A stretch of 64,000 nucleotides of DNA from Desulfurispora thermophila DSM 16022. GTDB taxonomy: Bacteria > Bacillota > Desulfotomaculia > Desulfotomaculales > Desulfurisporaceae. Below the pieces are notes generated by a model. It ran no database searches and had not been told where the DNA came from. It saw only the letters and a list, made by a program, of their open reading frames with translations. The stretch lies in NCBI RefSeq assembly GCF_000376385.1, contig NZ_AQWN01000010.1, positions 104,546 to 168,545 of the forward strand. The letters are read 5' to 3'. The first letter of the stretch is position 1, and each line of letters starts with the position of its first letter. The position numbers and the translations under genes are program-made. Positions 28,644-37,121 of this stretch are shown one piece after another.

Positions 28644-28672
28644 TTGATTAATTAAATATTTATATCTATACT
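28644..28672 (+). promoter_or_regulatory. Promoter of the double-cubane-cluster pair
   Basis: TTGATT (28644-28649), 17 bases, TATACT (28667-28672), then 37 bases to the start codon. Confidence 0.6.
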
Positions 28673-28709
28673 ACTCGCAGGAATAATCTAAGGCAGGAGG
28701 TAATTAAAT

Positions 28710-29981
28710 TTGAGTGACTACAGAAAAATGTGGGCCGACCTGGGCCTGGATTTAGACGCCCACGACCAGTTGCTGCAGGCTCTACCGCCTACCTATCATG
28801 ATGTTTATTTAACTCAAACCAATCGCCCCCAAAAAATGGACTACTTCGACTTTGTGGTCAACGAAATTCATGGCCTGAGAATTCAAGAACTGCAGCAACA
28901 CAAACAACAGGGAGGCAAAGTTATCGGTACTTTCTGCGTCTTCGTACCGGAAGAAATTGTGCGCTCGGCCGGAGGGATATGTATCGGGTTGTGTTCTGGT
29001 CTGGAGACAGGTAGTGGTGAAGTGGAAAAAATACTGCCCAGACAGATTTGCCCGTTAATTAAGTCTTTCATGGGATTTAAACTGGGCAAAATATGCCCTT
29101 ACTTTGAATCCTGCGACCTGGTAGTGGGGGAAACCACCTGCGATGGCAAAAAGAAAGCGTTTGAGCTATTGAACGATTACATCCCCGTACACGTCATGGA
29201 AACACCACAGATGAAGCGGGAGCGAGACTATAAACTCTGGCTGAAAGAGATTAAAGATTTCGCCGTAAAAATTGAAGATATCACGGGGCAAAAAATCACC
29301 GCTGCCAGTCTAAAACAGAGCATCATTGATACAAATGCCAAGAGGCAAGCCTTGCTTCGCCTGGCCAGCTTGCGTCGCCACAAACCTGCTCCAATTAGCG
29401 GCAAGGACAGTCTATTGATTGAGCAAATTGCTATGTACGACGATGTAACCAGATTTACGCAAAAAGTAAATGAACTATGTGATGAACTGGAAGAAAGAAT
29501 TAATTCCGGCACAGGAGTTGCTCCAGCCAACGCCCCCCGCATCATTCTATCCGGTACACCCATGGCCATACCAAACTGGAAGGTGCCTCACATTATTGAG
29601 AGCACAGGAGCGATCATTGTGGCGGAAGAAATGTGTACCGGCCTGCGTTATTTTGAAGGGCTGGTGCCGGAAGACGCCAGCAGTCTGGAAGAAGCATACG
29701 CCAACCTGGCTCAAAGGTACCTGAATATTAATTGCGCCGTATTTACACCCAATAACAACCGTACGCAACGCCTCATGGAACTGGTGGAAGAATATCAAGC
29801 TGACGGCGTCATTCATGTCAGTTTATCATTCTGCGATCCGTACAGCATTGAGGCCACGCAAGTGGAAAAGGCCTGCCGCCAGGCCGGCATACCCATCCTT
29901 AAACTGGAAACCGATTACGGCCAGGAAGATACAGAGCAACTCAAAACCAGGGTGGAAGCTTTTTGTGAAATGTTGAGATAA
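28710..29981 (+). CDS. 2-hydroxyacyl-CoA dehydratase D-like / double-cubane cluster protein
   Basis: 423 residues, HgdB/YjiM family. These proteins hold an iron-sulfur cluster and accept very low-potential electrons from an ATP-driven activase. Cysteines are visible at GTFCVFVPEE, GICIGLCSG, QICPLIKS, KICPYFESCD, TTCDGKKK and SFCDPYS. There is only one catalytic subunit gene, and no CoA-transferase or acyl-CoA enzyme is nearby. This points to the double-cubane-cluster proteins (yjiM-type), which reduce small molecules, rather than a true two-subunit dehydratase. TTG start at 28710 behind AGGAGG; the activator gene follows at once. Confidence 0.85.
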   Translation: MSDYRKMWADLGLDLDAHDQLLQALPPTYHDVYLTQTNRPQKMDYFDFVVNEIHGLRIQELQQHKQQGGKVIGTFCVFVPEEIVRSAGGICIGLCSGLETGSGEVEKILPRQICPLIKSFMGFKLGKICPYFESCDLVVGETTCDGKKKAFELLNDYIPVHVMETPQMKRERDYKLWLKEIKDFAVKIEDITGQKITAASLKQSIIDTNAKRQALLRLASLRRHKPAPISGKDSLLIEQIAMYDDVTRFTQKVNELCDELEERINSGTGVAPANAPRIILSGTPMAIPNWKVPHIIESTGAIIVAEEMCTGLRYFEGLVPEDASSLEEAYANLAQRYLNINCAVFTPNNNRTQRLMELVEEYQADGVIHVSLSFCDPYSIEATQVEKACRQAGIPILKLETDYGQEDTEQLKTRVEAFCEMLR

Positions 29982-29999
29982 AGGTAGGAGAGGATGTTC

Positions 30000-30746
30000 A
30001 TGCGCCGGGCAGGGGTGGACATTGGTTCGCGCACCATCGCTGTTGTAGTTATGGAGGAAGGAAAAATAATATATTCGACTGTAGTGGATACAGGGTATCA
30101 GCCCAATGAAACCGCCGCAGCGTTACTAACTCCCTTTGCCGCCCCGGTGGTGGCTACGGGATATGGACGGCATGCCGCCAAAGCAAGTTTTGCCCGGGAA
30201 ATTATTACAGAAATAAAGGCGCATGCCCTGGGGACGGCCTATTTGTTCCCAGAGGTGAGGACAATTTTGGATATTGGCGGTCAGGATACCAAAGCTATAT
30301 TGCTCAGTCCGCAAAAAGCTGTGGTTGATTTCGTGATGAATGATAAATGTTCGGCCGGTACAGGCAAATTTTTGGAAGTTATGGCTGCTGCCCTGGGGTA
30401 CGACATTGGTGAGATCGGACCTGCCGCCCTGGCAGGAAAGCCCGGTCTGAAGATCAGCAATATGTGCACTGTTTTTGCCGAATCAGAGGCCATATCCTTG
30501 TTGCACCGGGGTACCCCCCGGCAGGATATAGCTCTGGCCCTGCACCAGTCCGTTGCCGAAAGAGCTGCCTCTTTACTGAAAAAGATTAGCTTTGTTCCGC
30601 CCCTGGTTTTTACCGGAGGAGTAGCCCAAAACCCCTGTCTGGTCAAGCTGCTATCCGAGATCCTGAGCACAACCGTATACGTACCCGCCTCACCCCAAAT
30701 AGTTGGAGCTCTGGGTGCAGCTTTACACTGTGCAACATTAATATGA
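30000..30746 (+). CDS. ATP-dependent activator (HgdC/YjiL-type ASKHA ATPase)
   Basis: 248-residue activase of the BadF/BadG/HgdC family. ASKHA phosphate-binding motifs GVDIGSRTIAVVV and LDIGGQDTKAI; cysteines in NDKCSAGTGKFLEVMA and SNMCTVFAESE bind the single [4Fe-4S] cluster bridging the dimer. ATP hydrolysis drives one electron into the partner's cluster. ATG 30000 is 9 bases after AGGAG; ATG 29994 is in frame but closer. Adjacent to its partner with an 18-base gap. Confidence 0.9.
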   Translation: MRRAGVDIGSRTIAVVVMEEGKIIYSTVVDTGYQPNETAAALLTPFAAPVVATGYGRHAAKASFAREIITEIKAHALGTAYLFPEVRTILDIGGQDTKAILLSPQKAVVDFVMNDKCSAGTGKFLEVMAAALGYDIGEIGPAALAGKPGLKISNMCTVFAESEAISLLHRGTPRQDIALALHQSVAERAASLLKKISFVPPLVFTGGVAQNPCLVKLLSEILSTTVYVPASPQIVGALGAALHCATLI

Positions 30747-30771
30747 TGTATGCCAATTATCAAGAGCATAT

Positions 30772-30815
30772 AAAAGCCCCGGCGGCATAGGTGCTTCTTC
30801 GGCCGGGGCTTTTTC
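30772..30815 (+). terminator. Bidirectional terminator
   Basis: AAAAGCCCCGGC and GCCGGGGCTTTTT form a strong stem between the convergent activase and anti-sigma genes. Confidence 0.92.
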
Positions 30816-31934
30816 CTACTCATTTATTTTCACCTGTATTGTGGCCATGGTAATAGCATCTTCCAAACTGCGCAACTTATTTTCAGCTTTGACCTTCTCC
30901 TGCTGCAATTTATCCGGTTCGGCACTGGCAACCTGAGCAACTCCTTGCTCGGCGGGCTGTTTTCTCTCCAGTTCCTGCAAACTGTTCACAGCCTGGTAGT
31001 AGTCAGATGTTACATCCTGACCAATCAGTTTCTTATCCATAACTATGCCCATGTTTTGCAAGACATCAAACACTTTATCAAATTTGCTCACGGGTACTTT
31101 TAAAACCATACTGGCATTATCACTATCTCCCTGCACCGCTACCAAACCACCATTGCGCCAGGCCAACTGCGAAACCGCTTCGGTTACATCATCCACATCG
31201 CTTACCGCCAGACTCAAAACTGCCTGCCGGATAACTTTGGGCGTAACCGCAGTAGAAGCAGTCTTAGCATCAGCCGGGTTTTGCGCTGCCTGCTGCCCGG
31301 AAGAGCCAGCAATCTGGTTTGCAGTACCACCGGCTTTACTCCCAGCAGAACCCTCCCGTTGCTGATCAGCATTTTGTTCCTTTGCCGGTTTGGGGCTTGA
31401 AAAAACAGTACCAGCACTATCCCCCCGGGGTAGTTTCCTGGGCTCAAGCTCAGACGGGGAGGTGCTTTGGGTAGGCGGTTGCGACTCGGTCACTCCCGAC
31501 CCGGACCCGGACAACGCTTTTTCCCCAGCCGTTCCCTGTCGTTCCGCAACAGTGCTTTGCGGTGACTTGGCAACCGGTTCTCGCCGGAAATCACTTAAAT
31601 TAAACATACCGAATGACAGCAATGCCACAGCCGCCACAGCTGCGGTTTTGAACCACTTACTTTTGGCCAACCTGCTCCAAAAGCCGGATGAGGCGCTACT
31701 ACCGGTCAACGTATATTGTACACTCAAAGCTTGGTGCAACCGGTGATGGAATTCCTGCGGCGGCAATACCGCAGGCAAATTGCGCAACGATTCAACAACC
31801 CGCCGCAATTCCATGTATTCTTTTTTACAACCCGGACATTTAGCCAGGTGTTCCTCAACTGTCGCAGCCATGGAGGGTGGTAGCTGATGGTCAATATACT
31901 CGGACAGCAATTCGCAAATTTGGTTGCAGTCCAT
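30816..31934 (-). CDS. Anti-sigma factor with zinc-finger (HC2) and DUF4349-type domain
   Basis: 372 residues. N-terminal ZAS domain with H-x3-C-x2-C (EEHLAKCPGCKKE, about 28-40), one membrane helix (about 95-112, WFKTAAVAAVALLSFGMFNL), a long low-complexity Ser/Gly/Pro/Gln linker, and an extracytoplasmic domain (about 230-372) like DUF4349 with a coiled coil. This is the layout of a transmembrane anti-sigma that senses envelope state. ATG 31934 behind GGAGG, 15 bases after the ECF sigma gene. Confidence 0.88.
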   Translation of the reverse strand: MDCNQICELLSEYIDHQLPPSMAATVEEHLAKCPGCKKEYMELRRVVESLRNLPAVLPPQEFHHRLHQALSVQYTLTGSSASSGFWSRLAKSKWFKTAAVAAVALLSFGMFNLSDFRREPVAKSPQSTVAERQGTAGEKALSGSGSGVTESQPPTQSTSPSELEPRKLPRGDSAGTVFSSPKPAKEQNADQQREGSAGSKAGGTANQIAGSSGQQAAQNPADAKTASTAVTPKVIRQAVLSLAVSDVDDVTEAVSQLAWRNGGLVAVQGDSDNASMVLKVPVSKFDKVFDVLQNMGIVMDKKLIGQDVTSDYYQAVNSLQELERKQPAEQGVAQVASAEPDKLQQEKVKAENKLRSLEDAITMATIQVKINE

Positions 31935-31949
31935 ACCACATCCCTCCTT

Positions 31950-32552
31950 CTATCTGGCTAGACGAGCGGGCTTGACTAATTGTTCCCTCGTTTGACCGAG
32001 AAACTTTTGCTTTAACGCTTGTCTGGCTCTGTTTAAACGTGATTTTACCGTTCCCAGAGAACATTCCAGAGCTGCTGCGATCTCCTCATAGGATAGTTGT
32101 TGCACTTCCCTCATTATCAATACTATTCTGTGTTCGTCACTGAGTTCGAGTAAAAAATTTTGCATTTGCTCCTGCAGCTCTTTTTTTTCCAACACCTCTT
32201 CGGGCATCTCTTGTTCGTTATCGGAGGAGAGAGCGAAACCCGGTTGTTCAACCATTTCGTCGAGGGATAACTTTTTTTGTCTTTGCTGTCGCCTTAGTTC
32301 ATCACGGCAAACATTGGTAGCCACTCTGTACAACCAGGTGGCAAAACTGGCCTCCCCCCGGTAGGTATGTAGTGAATGGTATAACTTGATAAAGGTTTCC
32401 TGTGCCAGGTCACAGGCATCGGCATGATTACCCACAAATCGATAAGCCAGGTTGTATATTTTATTTTCGTAGCGTTGTACCAGGACTGAAAACGCCGCAT
32501 TATCCCCTTTTTTTACCCTGTCTACCAGCTCAAGATCGCTTAATTTATCCAA
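31950..32552 (-). CDS. ECF RNA polymerase sigma factor (SigW/RpoE-like)
   Basis: 200 residues, group-IV sigma factor. Region 2 (VQRYENKIYNLAYRFVGNHADACDLAQETFIKLYHSL, ATWLYRVATNVCRDELRR) and region 4 (LSDEHRIVLIMREVQQLSYEEIAAALECSLGTVKSRLNRARQAL). Pairs with the membrane anti-sigma downstream and should be released by an envelope signal. The only start is TTG 32552, with a poor ribosome site (AAAGGGG lies about 20 bases upstream). Confidence 0.93.
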   Translation of the reverse strand: MDKLSDLELVDRVKKGDNAAFSVLVQRYENKIYNLAYRFVGNHADACDLAQETFIKLYHSLHTYRGEASFATWLYRVATNVCRDELRRQQRQKKLSLDEMVEQPGFALSSDNEQEMPEEVLEKKELQEQMQNFLLELSDEHRIVLIMREVQQLSYEEIAAALECSLGTVKSRLNRARQALKQKFLGQTREQLVKPARLAR

Positions 32553-32705
32553 AGGTGACAGTTAACCATCACCCCTTTCTGTCTACTAAAAAGAAAAAAC
32601 CTAGTAATATTTCTACGCAAACATTCTATACAAAATTAGTTTAGCACTTAAACATTCGACATATTAAATAATTATCCTGCTAACACCAATTTACATCAAA
32701 AGGGA

Positions 32706-32721
32706 TTGTTGTTAACAACAA
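32706..32721. repeat. Perfect 16-bp palindrome
   Basis: TTGTTGTTAACAACAA lies between the ECF sigma gene and the tRNA-Leu promoter, in A/T-rich DNA. It could be an operator; no regulator is assigned. Confidence 0.45.
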
Positions 32722-32747
32722 CCATTAATAAAAAGTTAATTATACCC

Positions 32748-32777
32748 TTGACAAGTAAAACAATGACTTGTTATACT
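32748..32777 (+). promoter_or_regulatory. Promoter of tRNA-Leu
   Basis: Consensus TTGACA (32748-32753) and TTATACT (32771-32777), spacer 17 or 18, 28 bases before the tRNA. Confidence 0.85.
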
Positions 32778-32805
32778 TAAAACTGCTTTAGCAATTCATA
32801 TGCGG

Positions 32806-32895
<90 letters not shown>

Positions 32896-32904
32896 GGAAT
32901 GATC

Positions 32905-32935
32905 AGGCTTCCGGGGTATTAGCCGGAAGCCTTTA
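32905..32935 (+). terminator. Terminator of tRNA-Leu
   Basis: AGGCTTCCGG and CCGGAAGCCT pair with an 8-base loop, followed by a short TTTAAG. Confidence 0.7.
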
Positions 32936-32966
32936 AGCTTGTCTGGGTGCCCTCTAGGTGATCAAT

Positions 32967-33010
32967 AAAAACCAGCCTCCCCTTATATTTCACTGGGAGG
33001 CTGGTTTTTT
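32967..33010 (-). terminator. Terminator of the lactate permease gene
   Basis: AAAACCAGCCTCCC / GGGAGGCTGGTTTT: a 14-bp stem with flanking A and T runs, usable from either strand. Confidence 0.92.
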
Positions 33011-33039
33011 ACAGGTTTTTTACAGAGTAAAATCTTTCT

Positions 33040-34770
33040 CTAAGCCGTCTGGCGGGGCTGTCTCGCCGCAATTGCCGCCAAAACTGCCACAATTAGTCCA
33101 GTAACCAGCAGTACTGTTGTCGCTCCCTGGGCGGCCGATGCAGCTGCAGCTTTAGCCTGAGCGATGGCTTCAGGAATAATTCTCGGAAATACATACGCCT
33201 GTATCATGGACAACGCACCAATAAAGGCTGTAAACAGGATACTGTGGGCAATGGTAAAGCGGAACAAATCCCCCTCTTTGCCCACCAGGCCGGTGGAGGC
33301 GCAACCCACGGCAATACTCTGGGGCGAAATCATTTTACCGGCCACCCCGCCGGAACTGTTGGTGGCCACGGCCAGCACCGGGTTAATTCCCATAGACTCG
33401 GCTGTAACTTTCTGCATATTGCCAAAGAGGGCGTTGGCTGAAGTATCGCTGCCAGTTATCAAAACACCCAGCCAACCCAGAAATGCCGACATAAACGGAA
33501 ACATAGTACCAGCTACTGTAAGTGTGTTACCTAATGTAGTAGTAATTCCAGACCAGTTAGCTAAATATGCAAAAGCTAGCACACTGGTAATAGTAATCAG
33601 AGCAAAACGCAAGTTTTTTAATGTTTCCCAAAACGTACGGAAAAATATGGCCGGACTAATGCGCAAGATAATTGCTGTTATAATTGCCGCCAGTAAAATG
33701 GAAGTTCCAGTGGCCTGTAACCAGTTAAATTTGAATACAACTTCTACTGGTTTGCCACCTGCAATAATTAATTTGTCTATAGCCAGAAAAAACTTTAAGG
33801 TAAACTTATCTAACAAAGCCTTGACATTATTCATACCCCAGTCACCAATTAAAATAGTCAAAATAATAAACGGCGACCAGGCTTTAAAAATAGCCCCCGG
33901 ACTATGCCTTTTCACCTGTACAGTAACCAGCGGTTCATCTTTAAAACGCCATACTGTTTTAGGCTTCCAAATCTTTAAAATTATAATCATAAAAGTAGTT
34001 GAAACTAGCGAGGCAATTATTCCTGGCAACATTGGGCTTAAGTAGTTAGCTGCAAACCATTGCGTGCTAGCATAGGAGATACCTGCCACCAAAATTGCGG
34101 GCATAACCTCCATAGTTTTTTTCCAACCCGCCATGATAAATACCATCCAGAAAGGAACAAATATTGTAAGCAATGGTAATTGGCGACCAACCATTTTACT
34201 AATCTGCATAGCATCGATACCGGTCACAGCCCCAGCCGTTATAATGGGAATACCTACACCACCAAAAGCAACCGGCGCAGTATTAGCAATAAGGCAAATA
34301 CCGGCAGCATACAAGGGATTAAAGCCTAACCCCACCAGCATGGCTGAGGAAATAGCTATCGGTGTACCAAAACCCGCGGCACCCTCCAGGAAAGTGCCGA
34401 AAGAAAAAGCAATAAGCAATGCTTGTAAGCGCCGGTCATCAGTAATAGAAGCAATGGAGTCCTTAATAATTTCAAACTGCCCGGTCTTAACGGTCAGGTT
34501 ATATAAAAACACTGCTGTAATCACTATCCAACCGATGGGCCAGAGGCCAAACAGCGCACCATATGCTGCCGAACCCAGAGCCAGTCCGGCCGGCATCTGG
34601 TGCACAAAAATAGCTATGCCGATAGCAATAAGTGCCGTAATTAAACCGGCCCAGTGCCCTTTCATACGCAAGATAGCCAGGGAGAAAAACAGGAAAAAGA
34701 TCGGTAGAGCATCTACCAACGCCGAGAGCGCCACATTACCCAGCGGGTTGGTTACCATCTCCCAAGTCAT
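33040..34770 (-). CDS. lctP: L-lactate permease (LctP/LldP family)
   Basis: 576-residue H+/lactate symporter with about 13 membrane helices. Diagnostic stretches include LPIFFLFFSLAILRMKGHWAG, SFGTFLEGAAGFGTPIAISSAML, ANTAPVAFGGVGIPIITAG and GVLITGSDTSANALFGNMQ. ATG 34770 behind AAGGAGG. Divergent from etfB-etfA-glcD, with GntR-type operators between, so import and oxidation of lactate are likely co-induced. GC content is lower than that of the lactate dehydrogenase genes, in keeping with hydrophobic codon use. Confidence 0.95.
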   Translation of the reverse strand: MTWEMVTNPLGNVALSALVDALPIFFLFFSLAILRMKGHWAGLITALIAIGIAIFVHQMPAGLALGSAAYGALFGLWPIGWIVITAVFLYNLTVKTGQFEIIKDSIASITDDRRLQALLIAFSFGTFLEGAAGFGTPIAISSAMLVGLGFNPLYAAGICLIANTAPVAFGGVGIPIITAGAVTGIDAMQISKMVGRQLPLLTIFVPFWMVFIMAGWKKTMEVMPAILVAGISYASTQWFAANYLSPMLPGIIASLVSTTFMIIILKIWKPKTVWRFKDEPLVTVQVKRHSPGAIFKAWSPFIILTILIGDWGMNNVKALLDKFTLKFFLAIDKLIIAGGKPVEVVFKFNWLQATGTSILLAAIITAIILRISPAIFFRTFWETLKNLRFALITITSVLAFAYLANWSGITTTLGNTLTVAGTMFPFMSAFLGWLGVLITGSDTSANALFGNMQKVTAESMGINPVLAVATNSSGGVAGKMISPQSIAVGCASTGLVGKEGDLFRFTIAHSILFTAFIGALSMIQAYVFPRIIPEAIAQAKAAAASAAQGATTVLLVTGLIVAVLAAIAARQPRQTA

Positions 34771-34963
34771 GAAATAACCTCCTTAGAAAAAGCTAAAACT
34801 TTCACCCCAAGCACACTAACATTTCCCCATACTCTCCCGAATAATTAAACAACACATTTTGCTGTCGGCGCATCACCTCACAATATTGCTATGAGATTTC
34901 CCCCGGAGCACAGCCATGACATAGCAACAGGCAACCATATAAACTTTTGACCATGTGGTAATT

Positions 34964-34974
34964 TGGTTAGACCA
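34964..34974 (+). promoter_or_regulatory. GntR/LldR-type operator, copy 1
   Basis: TGGTTAGACCA, a perfect TGGT-N3-ACCA dyad as bound by FadR-subfamily GntR regulators (LldR, PdhR). About 190 bases upstream of lctP. Confidence 0.7.
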
Positions 34975-35178
34975 CCATATCATCACGCTTTTTGTTATTC
35001 TATAAATTTTCGCATTTTCCTGCAGTTTGCAAGAAAGAAAAAAACAAATTTTTTTTGAATAAGCGCGCAATATTCAGCAGGACGCCGGCAATGCCTGTCT
35101 TGAGTAAAAATTTGTTCAATACAGCCTTTTGTCTATAGCAGGATTTTTGAAAAATATCAAGAATAATTTGTTGTAATG

Positions 35179-35189
35179 TGGTTAGACCA
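35179..35189 (+). promoter_or_regulatory. GntR/LldR-type operator, copy 2
   Basis: The same TGGTTAGACCA within an 18-base exact repeat, just after a TGTAAT -10-like sequence, 75 bases before etfB. A repressor here would block etfB transcription. Confidence 0.75.
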
Positions 35190-35264
35190 CCATATCTATT
35201 AACCCCCATAACACTAAGCCAGTTTATCTTAACCACTAATAAATACCTGGAGGTGCAGTTTTCC

Positions 35265-36065
35265 ATGCACATAGTTGTACTCATCAAGCAGGTACCGGGA
35301 ACCGACAATGTGAAAATGGACCCGGAAACCGGCGTAATGGTCCGTACCAACAAAAACAATGTAATCAACCCCCTGGATGAAAACGCTCTAGAAGAAGCTA
35401 TCCGGATTAAAAACTCCCTGCCCGGCACAAAAGTGACCGCCATATCCATGGGGCCGGAATCAGCCATCAAAGCGCTGCGGGAAGCAATTGCCATGGGCGC
35501 TGACCAGGCAGTGTTAATATCGGGACGGGCCTTTGCCGGCTCGGACACCATTGCCACCGCCCGCGTCCTCAGCGCCGCCATTCGCAAAGTAGGGCCGGCC
35601 GATATCATCCTGTGCGGTGAGCGAGCCACAGACGGCGAAACAGGCCAAACCGGCGCCATGGTGGCTGCCATGCTGGATATTCCTGTACAGAGCTATGTGA
35701 GCAAAATTGACATTGAATGCACTGAGGAAGGGAATCGAGTAACTGTAAACCGCATCGTCGAAGGCGGATTTGAAGTGGTCAGCGTACCTTGCCCGGTGCT
35801 GATAACTGTCGTAAAGGATATTAACATCCCCGGCTTGCCCACTATCAATGGTAAAATCAAGGCCCGGCAGACTGATATCCCGGTCTGGGGACCGGAAGAC
35901 CTGGGTCTGGAGAAGCCCCAGCTGGGACTCACCGGTTCACCCACGCGGGTGGTAAAAATCTTTAGCCCCAAACTGGCCAGAAATACTGTCATGTTCCAGG
36001 AAGATGGCAGTGGCAACAGCGTCCAGCAGCTATTGGAGTTTTTTCGGCAAAGAGAGCTTATATAA
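35265..36065 (+). CDS. etfB: Electron transfer flavoprotein beta subunit (lactate dehydrogenase complex)
   Basis: 266 residues from ATG 35265 behind GGAGGTG. EtfB fold with VVLIKQVPGTDNVKMDPETG, AISMGPESAIKALREAIAMGADQAVLIS, and the adenine-nucleotide loop LCGERATDGETGQTGAMVAAML; the C-terminal PVWGPEDLG is also typical. In bifurcating Etfs this subunit holds the FAD that splits NADH electrons. First gene of etfB-etfA-glcD, the order of lctB-lctC-lctD of Acetobacterium. Confidence 0.93.
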   Translation: MHIVVLIKQVPGTDNVKMDPETGVMVRTNKNNVINPLDENALEEAIRIKNSLPGTKVTAISMGPESAIKALREAIAMGADQAVLISGRAFAGSDTIATARVLSAAIRKVGPADIILCGERATDGETGQTGAMVAAMLDIPVQSYVSKIDIECTEEGNRVTVNRIVEGGFEVVSVPCPVLITVVKDINIPGLPTINGKIKARQTDIPVWGPEDLGLEKPQLGLTGSPTRVVKIFSPKLARNTVMFQEDGSGNSVQQLLEFFRQRELI

Positions 36066-36094
36066 GTACACACCACCCAAGGAGGTTTACAAAA

Positions 36095-37102
36095 ATGAGC
36101 GCAAGTCAATACAGGGGTGTTTTTATACTGGGCGAGCAAAAGGATGGGCAGATCCGCAGTGTAACCTACGAGCTGCTGAACCGGGGACGCTTGCTGGCAG
36201 ATAAGCTGAACACTTTCCTGGCCTGTGTTATCCTGGGGTCAGAAGTGGACAACTTGTCCGAACTGATTTACCGCGGTGCGGATAAAGTATTTTTTATCAA
36301 ACACCCCTCCCTGGCCAACTTTCTGCCCGGCACCCACACCAATGCCCTGGTCCAACTTTTCCAGGAAGAAAAGCCCGACATCGTAGTGGCCGCTGCTTCC
36401 ACCACCGGGCGTACCGTAATGCCCCTGGTAGCGGCCAAATTGCTCACCGGCCTGACGGCGGACTGCACAATACTGGATATCGACCCACAAGAAAAAATTC
36501 TCTTGCAAACCCGCCCGGCCATTGGCGGCAACATCATGGCCACAATAAAAACCCCCTTTACCAAACCACAAATGGCTACTGTGCGTCCCAAATCCTGCCC
36601 ACCGGCCAACCGGGACGAAAGCCGGACGGGAGAAATTATTGAAAAGAGCTATGCTGACGACCTCTTCACCACACCGGAGAAGTTTTTACAATTCATCCGT
36701 GACCTGAGCCGGGAAGTGGACATCCAGGAAGCAGACATTATTGTGGCCGGTGGCAAGGGATTGAAGAATAGAGAAGGGTTCAAGCTGGTGGAAGAATTGG
36801 CCGCCGTGCTGGGGGCCGGTGTGGGCGCAACTCGCGATGCAGTAGAACTGGGCTGGGTATCTTACCCGCACCAGATTGGCCTGAGCGGTAAAACGGTAGC
36901 CCCCCGCCTGTACATTGCAGTTGGCATATCGGGTAAAATTCAACACCTTGCCGGAATGCAGACTTCGGAAATCATCGTTGCCATCAACAAGGATCCCGAA
37001 GCGCAGATCTTTAAGGTTGCCGACATCGGCATTGTGGGTGACGCCTTTGAAGTATTGCCCGCGTTAATCAGGGAACTGAAAAAAAATAAAGCTGCCTGCT
37101 AA
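36095..37102 (+). CDS. etfA: Electron transfer flavoprotein alpha subunit (lactate dehydrogenase complex)
   Basis: 335 residues; ATG behind AAGGAGG. N-terminal EtfA domain and the C-terminal FAD-binding region with AGGKGLKNREGFKLVEELA, GATRDAVELGW, QIGLSGKTVAPRLYIAVGISGKIQHLAGM and AINKDPEAQIFKVADIGIVGD. There is no N-terminal ferredoxin-like Cys cluster of the kind some lactate-dehydrogenase EtfA proteins carry. Shuttles electrons between GlcD-type FAD and EtfB. Confidence 0.93.
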   Translation: MSASQYRGVFILGEQKDGQIRSVTYELLNRGRLLADKLNTFLACVILGSEVDNLSELIYRGADKVFFIKHPSLANFLPGTHTNALVQLFQEEKPDIVVAAASTTGRTVMPLVAAKLLTGLTADCTILDIDPQEKILLQTRPAIGGNIMATIKTPFTKPQMATVRPKSCPPANRDESRTGEIIEKSYADDLFTTPEKFLQFIRDLSREVDIQEADIIVAGGKGLKNREGFKLVEELAAVLGAGVGATRDAVELGWVSYPHQIGLSGKTVAPRLYIAVGISGKIQHLAGMQTSEIIVAINKDPEAQIFKVADIGIVGDAFEVLPALIRELKKNKAAC

Positions 37103-37121
37103 GCAAAGGAGGAAGTCCTCA

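Larger units (their letters stand above)
34771..35264. other. Divergent regulatory region, lactate locus (no gene)
   Basis: 494 bases without a coding frame I can support. It holds two identical 18-base copies starting TGGTTAGACCACCATAT (34964-34981 and 35179-35196), an ACCATGTGGT inverted half-site pair (34950-34959), and a TGTAAT -10-like element (35172-35177) abutting the second copy. The rest is unremarkable. Confidence 0.6.

Noticed and set aside
33164..34045. Plus-strand open frame opposite lctP
   Set aside because: Antisense shadow of the permease gene, no ribosome site, no recognisable protein.
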